This document shows, one piece after another, positions 54,915 to 64,000 of a stretch of DNA of 64,000 bases. Origin of the DNA: Corbicula japonica (Eukaryota > Mollusca > Bivalvia > Venerida > Cyrenidae); NCBI GenBank assembly GCA_038501625.1, contig JAZAYU010000001.1:3658001-3722000 (forward strand). Direction: 5' to 3'. Under the pieces are notes generated by a model. That model saw only the letters and a list, made by a program, of their open reading frames with translations. It did not search any database and was not told where the DNA came from. The number at the start of each line of letters is the position of its first letter. Position 1 is the first letter of the stretch. A program made the position numbers and the translations under genes.

Positions 54915-55779
54915 CACATAAATAGCTGTGAAAAACAAGACTGTCCTACTTTAACATTATGATCGAAACTGAGGAAGCTGAGTTGAAGACATATAGACAG
55001 TTCTAGACAGCCATGAACTGTTGTGAGAAACACCACAGACTGATATGTTGACATTATTCTAACAGTGCAAATCCTTATAAACTATTTGAATACATATCAT
55101 TGAAGCTTTGCTTAGACTGACACCTTAGATTTCGGCATACCTTTGTTTGTACGGATTGTAACAAACTGATTTGGTGACACATGCTTTAATTGTGCACTCT
55201 TAATTCCGAACTAACTGGATTGGCCATTCATTTTCTTTATAAACGATCTATCTGCAAACATTAAAGCAAACCGAAACATACCGTATGGATGTGCGTAATG
55301 CAAGTAGTGTGTTCTAATTTATGTTTATCTTTATAAACTTAATTTCTGTTAAATAAAATAAAAACAAAATGATAAATGGGGATATGCAAAGATTACGTGA
55401 ACTATGTATTATATAATTTTTGAATAAAATGTATATGGATGTAGAGTGAAAGCGTTATATGTCGACATAAACAGATTAATTAACACCAAGAAGAAATATT
55501 TGATTGACCATAGGTTTTAATAAAAGTATGAACCAGTTATATCATACACAAGCATTGTGTCTAAAATCAACGGAATTTTCCTTATATTTTCTTATAAATT
55601 AAAAAATTCAATCATATGACCGTAGTTGCTTAAAATAAGCCATACATAAGTATATTGTTTGTCCACTGGTCAAATAAAGCACTCTGTTGTCTTTTAACTA
55701 AGTTTAACGATTTTTCACTGAGTTATGATGGTACTTTCTTGTTATTACATCTACTTGAAATAAATACATTCGGCGATGA

Positions 55780-55959
55780 TTGGATTTTACACTTGAACAG
55801 AACAAATGGCTTTCCGCTTTGCACCATAAAACGGCCAATACGATAATTGTTGATTTAAATGCTCTTTCCAGAAGATATGCCTTATTGGCTTGGACATGCG
55901 AACACTTTAAACCAGACAAAATATCATCTTACAAAACATGCGATATTGAGGTAAAGACA
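55780..55959 (+). CDS. Candidate exon, unknown protein
   Basis: The open segment LEQNKWLSALHHKTANTIIV, DLNALSRRYALLAWTCEHFK, PDKISSYKTCDIE ends near a good donor (GATATTGAG/GTAAAG, 55952). Read through, the frame stops at 55978. The composition is even and not low-complexity. An opposite-strand frame (55704-55919) is also open. Family not recognised. Confidence 0.25.
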
Positions 55960-56044
55960 GTTTTCAGAGACTTAACCTGAATCTCTTTCTATGCATTTCA
56001 GTTTTGAAGAGAATCTTAGTAGAAACAATATTTTACATAAAAAA

Positions 56045-56176
56045 TTAAATATGCTTATCAGATGCCACATCCAGCAGAAATAGCCCTCCCAACACAACCA
56101 AAAAGAAGACGGGAGAATAGTGCATGGATATACAATGATCAGTTTCAAAATATTTGCCACAAACATTTAACGAGGC
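56045..56176 (-). mobile_element. PLE-1 3' terminus fragment
   Basis: The minus-strand terminal part is TTAAATATGCTTATCAGATG, CCACATCCAGCAGAAATAGC, CCTCCCAACACAACC, AAAAGAAGACGGGAGAATAG and GCCACAAACATTTAACGAGG. It is diverged and lacks the core. Confidence 0.75.
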
Positions 56177-57675
56177 AATAAAAGGCAAGACATAACTTGC
56201 TAGCCACGAGATCAAACCGACTGATCAAGATGCATTTCTGATTATTGTTAAAATACAATGCAATATAGGCGTATCAATTGCCGTTGTATAAAATTTACAT
56301 TTCTACAAGTAAAAAACTGCTAAAAATAAAATAGATTTTCGAGATGCACTCCAAATATGCTGTCAATTTTGTAACTTAATTTTTCAATTATTTCCAAGAC
56401 AAGTTTCAAGCTTTTTGTTAGTGTATTCCTGGGGGTGACATAAAATTTGTTTTTATTAGATTTGCTGCTGAAGACTAATGATCTAATAATCAAGACCTAT
56501 TGTTGCTTGGGTTCAGTAAAGGTACACACTGTTCCCATCAATAGGCAATATGGAGAAATCAAATCGTCACTAATATGCGAAACTAGTGTTACTGTATACG
56601 AATAAAGAAGGTTATACAAACGTTTTGCATATAAGGGAATAAAAGCTTTCAGCTTTTGACTTGTATATATTAGTTATATGTGCCACAGGAATATTATAGT
56701 TATACTTTTACTCAACTTAATGATGCTAATTTTGGTAAATCTAATCAATTAGAATGTAATTATAGTCCTAGTTTAGAGAAAAGGCAAAACAATAGAAGAA
56801 CGTGTTTAAAATTCTACATAAACAACTAGAAATATGCAAAGAGCGCACACAAATCAACGAAACACAGAAACAAATTGATGCTAAATAATTAATACACATG
56901 CGATTAGAGAAAAATGAAACAAGAAGGGCTAGCCTCAATGGCAGTGCCAGTAGTACTCAACATCTTAAATCGGAAACACGTGTATGTAGATTATCCTATA
57001 AATGTCAACTTTGCTTATCTTTTACTGACCTAATTAAATAAATAAAACGTTATGAAGTACTAAGGATTTCATGTAAATTAAAGGAGAAAACACACCTCTT
57101 ATTTGCGAATAAGTGGACAATAATTGGTGTAATTGAAGAAACGGATAATATTAAAGCAACCAGACACGACTCACTGCTTATTGCGTTAATTTCAATTTGA
57201 TCCTATAAATTTGATTAATAAAATCGACTTGATATATTGAAAGTTTAAAAGAGGGGAATATCTTTTAGAAAGCGAACATGGCGTAGCATGTTATACATTT
57301 CTTAGGCAATGTGTTGAAACTCATTCTGAATTTATAAAACTACTCTACTAGTTTGCGACATAAATATTTTACCCGAAATCGTGATTTCAGTTTACTTATT
57401 AATAAATAGGCTGTTTACAGTCTGGACATTACAACTTTTTCATGTTCAATGACTTCCTCATTTATACCTTTGGCAGCACGCCGTTTAAAGTGCATCTTAA
57501 ACTACCCGTGAACTGCAATGTCAAAGACGTACATTTAATGTAAAAAGGCACCAGGTACGTGTTTAAAAAGGTTATATAAGCATATCGATAAAAAACAATC
57601 GCAAAAATGCACCGCTTCTCTATTATTCTGCATTGTGCAACAATTTGATGGTTATTTCTCTTTCTTTTTTACCAG
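56177..57675. other. AT-rich stretch, no gene seen
   Basis: No open frame or repeat was recognised. It ends in the long pyrimidine tract (ATTTCTCTTTCTTTTTTACCAG) that forms the acceptor of the next entry. Confidence 0.4.
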
Positions 57676-57888
57676 ACCTGCTTGTGCAACTGTTCCTCGT
57701 TTTGCCTGCATAAACTTCTTATAGGAGCAAATTGTTACTTGTCATCAGATGCAGGAAATGGTGAACCTGATAAACCATTTCACTGCATATACATCATAAA
57801 CATTAAAACATGTAATATTGTTTCGTCAAAAATGTGTGATTGTATTGATTGTTTATTCTTCATTTCTAGAAAAGCGATGAGAGCATAA
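57676..57888 (+). CDS. Candidate Cys-rich terminal exon
   Basis: One of the best 3' splice sites in the window is followed in phase 0 by 70 open codons and TAA. The product begins TCLCNCSSFCLHKLLIGANC, then YLSSDAGNGEPDKPFHCIYI, INIKTCNIVSSKMCDCIDCL and FFISRKAMRA. Ten Cys in the first ~60 residues, in C-x-C and C-x2-C spacing, suggest a disulfide- or metal-rich domain. I cannot name the family. A second acceptor (TTATTCTTCATTTCTAG, ends 57870) lies inside. The upstream exon is unknown. Confidence 0.3.
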   Translation, partial: TCLCNCSSFCLHKLLIGANCYLSSDAGNGEPDKPFHCIYIINIKTCNIVSSKMCDCIDCLFFISRKAMRA

Positions 57889-60800
57889 AATGTAGTGGTT
57901 ATTTTTCTTTTCTAAAGCACTGATGAAAAGCTTATTTTTTCTCAATCTAAAATTACTAGGAGAGTAGGTATTTTTCCGTGTTATTCAATTAAAAACAAAA
58001 ACAGACGTTTATCTTTATTTTCCGGAAAACGAAAGAACGATTAAGTATGAAATTGTAGCAACAATGTAATTCAATTCATTTCTGTCCAATGCGTATAATG
58101 TCGATTGCAGAAACCATGGCACTTTCTACGGTTTAAACGTTTCAAAAAATGTTAAACATCATGATTTCAGCACAAACTGATTACGTTTTATTGTCCTCTT
58201 TCTCCGTGTAATTAATCGCCTTTGAAAGTTACTTCTTAAACTGCCTCTGCTTGCTCGGAGAGCTTTCGTGAAGAAATAGTTAAGACAATTTCCGATTCCC
58301 TTTGGGTGATATAAGAAGAGTTTCATCTGTTGTCTTCGAAAGCATGACATATACATAATGATCTTGGTGCATATATCAGACTAATTGAATATTGTCAGTT
58401 CAGAACAGAGAAGACAAATATTTCAATTAAGGAAGGGGATATATCTGTCAGGTTGTTGGTAGTGCATTCTAGATATCATATGTCTCTTGTAAAAAAACAA
58501 CAAAACTTTATGAACCTGAAAATAGCAGTTTCTAACTTGTTAATAAGTGATATTTTTGTCTTCCTTTAAAATCGTTGGGAAAAGTTTATTTCAGAAACTT
58601 TAAATTGCCGCAGAATTGATTTGGTTAGTAAATTGAGTAAGAAATGGAAACGGAATACTTAAGTCAATGTTTGTTATTTTAGTTTTGGAAGGATAGTCAA
58701 ATATCTTTTAAATCCAAGAAAAAATAGTATTTTTAAGTTAAAAAATCAATTTCTTGATATACGTAGTCCATGAATTTAAGCTAATTAATGACTCACCAAT
58801 TTTTAAAAGTCAGGTACGTTACATTTTTTATGCATCACCTTAATTTCAATGATATTCATTTGAATCGAACAATTATTATGTTTTTAAATGTACCACTATA
58901 TGACAAAGATACTGTGGACCGTATCTTTCTATTGGGAAGTGTTTAATAAAATATTTTAAGGTATACATGTAAAATAAAACCCCGACGTAATCAAAACAAA
59001 AAAATAATATCCAAACTTTGCAAAATCAGTCGAAACAAAAAACAAAGCCAATTTTACATGACATTTCCTTGGAATTTATACACTTCAGTCCTAATTCATA
59101 GGAAAGGAAATAGTTTTTGCGAACACACTGCACTATTTTAGTTTTAAAATGTACCTAAAAATGTGCAAATTTTTAACGTACCTGACAAACAATTACAACT
59201 ATTCAAAACTTGAACAGTTTCAAAACAATTGCAAAGTAACATAGTCGTATATACAATTTGTTTGCTGTAATTGTAATAAACATAATATATTTCTAGCTAT
59301 ATTATTGAAAGTAATGAATCTAACCTCGATTAGTAAAACAGTTAACGTACCTGACATGATACCAATCTGTTGTGTTTGTGCTCAAATATTTCTGTTGTAA
59401 CCGATGTATAAGGGCAAAATATGTGTGCATACGTTAGATAGTGCCAAGAAAATGAAAAAGTAGGGAAATAACTTTTTTATTTAAAGAATCGTGTTTCATG
59501 TACATTTACCTGACTTTAAAGTACTCGACAGTCATTTTTTAATTTTCTGCTATGCATCAATATATAAAATGCCACAAATGCATGTTTTACTTAAATAAAA
59601 AAATAAGACTGCATGAAAAAAGAAGAAAAATGATACGGAAATATAATTTCAAAACTACGGCCGAGCAAGTTAGTATAATATTTAATAATCTTAGATTTGA
59701 TGATTCGACGATTGCATTTTACTTGCTTTCATTCCACATAATTATACTTTAAGACTTAGTAAGCCAAAGTTTAATGTTTGTTGGTGACGTCTACGTTTGT
59801 TAAAGTAAGTTTAAAAGCATTTAACGTTCCTGACCAGTATATTTGCGACAATCATTTCATAAATCTAGGTTAGTCAGTTTATCGGAGAATTGTATAATTT
59901 TAAGTTACTTCGAATAAACTATACCATACCCGTTAAAACATGGCCTAACATCGGTGTTTTGTTTCCTAATAAGCTAAAGGTTTACGTAATATTAATATAG
60001 ACCCCTTTGTGACAGACTATTTCTAGGAATTTTCGGCTATCCTGATGTCAATTATGACGATATGAATAATTATAATTCAACTCTATTGTTCGTATGATGT
60101 TTGCTATATATTAACCATATCGAAATACGAGTTGAACCAACATTTCTTGCTAATGTCACTCAGGAAAATGACTGCGACATGAAAACATTGAAAATGTCAT
60201 TTTATATGACATTCAATGTTGTGATGATATGAATATAAAAATGACAATCTTCAGGGTTTTTTTAAACTAATTTTGCAACATCCAGCCAAATTTGTATAAC
60301 CGTTCTATATCCGTTTTTCATATAGAGTACGCTATGACTTTCGTTTAATATAAGTCCAGGATCACTGCTCTTTTATTATTCTATTGAGTTTTCCACTCAA
60401 CAGAAAACAAACAAAAGAACATAGAAATTGGACTTTTAAAGAGGAAATTTAAACATAAATAATGACCCGATCTATAATCAGCAGAATTGTTCCTTGTGCT
60501 GTAACAAACCACCATACCATGAGAGTATGAAGGTGGACATGAGTGTGAAAATCTTTAATTGAAGTATGCATATGTCTTTCTGTTCTCAAACTAATGTAAT
60601 AGAAAGTAATGATGTCGTTGTTTTAGTGACATAATGTTGTAAATGTCTCCTCGATTTTATGTTTTAATCTTGTAGCAGTTTACTGGGAAGAAATTTACAT
60701 TGTACTATATGGGCTGTAATATTCCTAAGCAGACGACTTGTTTGTTATAAAATACAGTTTTTGTACGAAGATAGAAAAGAAATGTCATAGAGGCCAAAAC

Positions 60801-60992
60801 TAAATCGTTTTCAAGTCAAACCGACATAACTCATTGCATTTATTGACTTAAATGTAGGGCTTCATTTTTATTGTTATAATTCTAATAAATTTAAAATGAA
60901 AACAGAACATAAGAAATTAAATTTATGTAAGCTTTTCTGATGTCTTTAAAAATTTAATACTCGTGTGAACGAATTAACTTTGCTCCACGCTC
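57889..60992. other. AT-rich stretch with a recurring CAGGTACGTTA motif
   Basis: No gene is supported. The motif TAACGTACCTGAC or its complement occurs at 58809 (inverted), 59174 and 59343, with diverged forms at 59505 and 59821. Flanking sequence does not obviously align between occurrences. Confidence 0.4.
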
Positions 60993-61205
60993 TTGTTTTG
61001 TTCGGCGACACTTACTTTACTATTGTCTAATAAGATAGTTGTATCAGCTTATAATTTATGGGTAAACATACAATGTCCGAGCATAGCTTACCAATGCGTC
61101 AAAGTATTCCAAAAATGTAATGGTCTCGCATATGCTAATGACTCAGTTGAAGAGTTTTTCACATATATATTTGGTGATATGAATACAAAATGTAAGATAC
61201 ACTGA
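60993..61205 (+). CDS. Open frame, possible exon
   Basis: A 70-codon frame has a gene-like second half (IVVSAYNLWVNIQCPSIAYQ, CVKVFQKCNGLAYANDSVEE). An acceptor-like TACTATTGTCTAATAAG ends at 61034. A donor-like ACAAAAT/GTAAGA lies at 61192, just before the stop. Family unknown, and chance is possible. Confidence 0.2.
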   Translation: MFCSATLTLLLSNKIVVSAYNLWVNIQCPSIAYQCVKVFQKCNGLAYANDSVEEFFTYIFGDMNTKCKIH

Positions 61206-63305
61206 GGCTTTCAGATACGCCTGGTTAATTCAGCTTCGCCTGACCTGCCCTTTACACTGTATGTAATTAAAAGAAAATAGCTTAAAATGTTTATAAGGTA
61301 TTTGAGCATCAACATTTAAAATATTTAAAAATGACGCCAATACAAGAAACTGAATGACGTCATGATTTTCAGTCAGTAGATTTCAACTGTTTTGTGCATT
61401 ACCAGAAAATAAAAATATACTAGCCAAATATAAAAACAAAATCGCCTTATACTGTGAATGATCACAAACCCGTGGGCATGACTTTTCGTGTGTTTTTTTT
61501 TTCGGTAAAACGATTTTTGTGTGGTTTGTTAAGTTCGTGGTTTGTTGTTTCAAAAAAAAAAACAGCGTTGTTAATTTTTGTATTTTTGGCTTGAAATTTG
61601 TGGATTGACTCCAACGAAATAATATACTTATAAATCCTTATGTGTATGTCTAACCATGTATGTGCCCTTATTAACACAAGGGCTAAAATATTTGTGCAAT
61701 GGTTGTCTTGCATTTAGCTTTCGGGCAAGGCTGACCATATATTCATACATATAAAATTTATCAAATTAAATGTACCTTCTCCTAATACTCATGGATATGA
61801 TGCATGTATATATTTTCGATAAACTGCATATAATTCTGTTGTTAAGGTTGTTGTTATTGTTTTTGTTGTTGTTGTTGTTGTTTACTACTCCACAAAGATC
61901 AATCTCTGTTAATTGTGTCGTAATATTTTATAACAAGGCAAGTACTCACCGCATGTGAAATTATCCGTGTTATAATCCTACATGTATATTCCACTACAAG
62001 TGGAATACACTTCATATATTGCTATGATTGTAGTTTTCTTTACTGTTCACATGTATGTAATGGTAATGGTCATTTAAATTCAACTTTGCTTATTTTTTTT
62101 TTTTATTTCTTTTTTTTTTTGTTATTGTTACTCTAACAAATTGTTACTTCATTTAGAAAATGAACTATATAAAATCTAGGATAGTCAGTATTTTGTTCTA
62201 TAGAAGAATAGTAATATTGAAAATCCTGATCAGATGTTAAATGATCTGGATCTAAACTGTTATTTTGTGATTAGTAAGTAACTAATGGTAATAATTAATG
62301 AATATTCCCAATAGTGGCTAATATTAAACAGTATAAGTGTCATATCTTCATATGTCAATTGTTGTTAAATTTTAGTGTTGATTATTTTCTTTTTATATAA
62401 ATATCAAACATGATTGTATCCTTTAAATGTGTGGAAGAGTATAAGATAAGTTCTGGGTCAAATCAGGGGATGTAACCAGGTCATAATCTTTAAATTAATA
62501 AAAGCAGAGTTATCATTGCTATAAATAGGCTGGACAAATACTGAACTAAAATATACCTGTTTCTATTTTTATCTTTATTGAAAGTCTCATTGCAAACTGA
62601 ACATCATCAATTATTGAATACATGGTCTGCTGTCCAAATTCATCACCGTCACTGAAAGACAAATTATATTCCACAAAGAATCGAATTCATATTAAATCAA
62701 AACTATGTGTAACAATATAAAAAAACTATCTGAATGAAATTATCTTTTACTCTTCAAAAATCTATTTTCCATTTTGAATTCAGGATGAATTGCTATGCAT
62801 TATGCTACACTTATGCAAACTTAATAAGTTCGAAGATTTTAACTGTCTAATTATAATCATGAATGTAGGTTTAATGTAATATATATAATCCAATTAGATA
62901 CTTGTTAAATGTTCTATTAGAATATTGATTAATCGTGAACCAATTAACCTACAAAAATCGAAGAGCTATATAAATTTATCTGACGCGCAACATCTCGGAA
63001 TTAGGCCAAAGTCTGCAATCCGTGAAAACTGTATTCTGACGTAAACCTGGCAGTGTAGGTACATAAACATAGCCTTAAAAGTGGTAATCTGTGGCTAATC
63101 AAACATATTCTGTTAAACTTTCCAAACAAACAACACATATTTATAAATTAAGAATGTTATTTGCTGATATATTTCAATAAAAACAAACACGTGTTTCAAA
63201 ACCGGAAATAAACAATACCATGTGCTCACACGCCTAAATAATTAAAAATTCGGGACCCGGAATCCGGTATGTACCGGAATGTCAATTAACCTATTAACCT
63301 ATTCG
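61206..63305. other. AT-rich stretch with simple-sequence tracts
   Basis: It holds a (GTT)n run at 61843-61882 and a long T-rich run at 62091-62120. No gene, RNA or shared repeat was recognised. Confidence 0.5.

Positions 63306-63343
<38 letters not shown>
63306..63343. repeat. (ATT)n microsatellite
   Basis: A pure TTA/ATT run of about twelve units follows AACCTATTAACCTATTCG. Confidence 0.95.
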
Positions 63344-63420
63344 GTAATTTACAATACTAAATTTATAGATTATTTAGATCCGCAATTTATTTGATTGAGT
63401 TCTGTACCTATGTGGACTAT

Positions 63421-63486
63421 GTTTGTTTGTTTTTTTTTGTTTTTTTGTTTTTTTGTTTTTTTTTGTTTTTTTTTGTTGTTGTTGAT
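63421..63486. repeat. T-rich (GTTTTTTTT)n tract
   Basis: G residues spaced by runs of 6-9 T, ending in GTTGTTGTTGATGTTG. The Phe/Val-rich frame 63391-63606 is compositional. Confidence 0.9.
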
Positions 63487-64000
63487 GTTGTTTTTTATGA
63501 GTACAGGTATATATGTGTCCATCTGCCATTGTTAAAGGCAAAAAACAAAACAAACAAACTGTATTCTTTAATTCTTTATGCAGAAAAAATGATTTTTTTT
63601 GTGTGAACTTTTATATTTTTACTTTTTGTTAAAATATTTGTTGTCCTCTTTTTTGAACAGGGCCATTACCACGTTGACTGTAAATATTGTTAATAATTAT
63701 GTGTTCTCATGTTTATGTGTATATACATACTGAGAAAATTGTAAATAAACTTGGAACTTGGAAATCCGCAAATGTTGTTATATTGCAAATATTTATGTAC
63801 TTATAGTAACAAAATGAAACAAATCACCTGATTTTCTCAGAAAATGATAAATTATGTTGGTTATATATTAAAGCAATATCTAAACCTGTCGAAAATATCA
63901 CTGCATTCACATTTTCCTTGACGTGGCTCCTCTGATTTATGATTGAATGTTTCACATAAAGCACCGTTAAAGTCGAACTTCTTCGCGATGGTCTCACTTC

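Noticed and set aside
1..64000. LTR retrotransposon, long terminal direct repeats
   Set aside because: No pair of long direct repeats bounding gag/pol-like coding was seen. The direct repeats found are short tandem duplications or dispersed tails.

Overview
This is AT-rich, intron-scale animal DNA with no bacterial or viral gene organisation. There are no operons, no ribosome-binding sites and no ORF longer than 230 codons. A marine invertebrate, most likely a bivalve mollusc, fits best. The retroelement reverse transcriptase (RT) scattered through the window reads like the Penelope-like RT family that I recall as abundant in bivalve and cnidarian genomes. This assignment is from recalled family features, not from a search.

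Most of what can be supported is repeats. The dominant family (PLE-1 here) is a retroelement whose RT C-terminal half survives best at 18932-19624 and whose roughly 520 bp 3' tail follows to about 20138. About twenty further tail copies lie on both strands, at 0-16 kb, 24-25.8 kb, 28.9-29.2 kb, 33.7 kb, 38.9-42.2 kb and 51.9-56.2 kb. A few keep broken RT (6262-6990 minus, 7990-8142, 9604-9960, 53725-54040). Many copies stop at the same base, beside a TATGCATATTTCAC-like end, which marks the true 3' terminus. Around them sit other dispersed repeats: B at 2.5, 5.7, 14.2 and 53.2 kb; F at 3.5, 8.8, 10.0 and 28.5 kb; G at 14.8 and 29.4 kb. There are also a small palindromic MITE (four copies), two Tc1/mariner-type MITEs with TA duplications (34123-34660 and 36030-36629), foldback hairpins (20.7, 26.9 and 31.3 kb), a tRNA-derived SINE (22825-23085), tRNA relics (32.9 and 45.5 kb), recent tandem duplications and microsatellites.

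No complete host gene can be claimed. Several short open segments carry convincing splice signals and may be exons. The best pair is 43559-43655, which encodes a signal-peptide-like start and ends in a strong donor, with 44812-44975, which has a phase-compatible acceptor and a stop. Together they predict an 86-residue secreted peptide of unknown function. Other candidates lie at 7509, 17189, 36854, 38478, 41168, 42618, 45657, 49484 (minus), 54651, 55780 and 57676 (Cys-rich). Each is a low-confidence call made from reading frame and splice consensus only.

From left to right: 0-16 kb is a dense nest of PLE-1, B, F and G fragments. 16-24 kb holds a possible exon, the best RT copy, a foldback, a 151 bp duplication and the SINE. 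24-33 kb is a second nest with large hairpins and a possible promoter near 30.4 kb. 33-42 kb holds the two MITEs and more tails. 42-46 kb is the most gene-like stretch. 46-64 kb is mostly featureless AT-rich sequence with a few tails, low-complexity tracts and isolated candidate exons.
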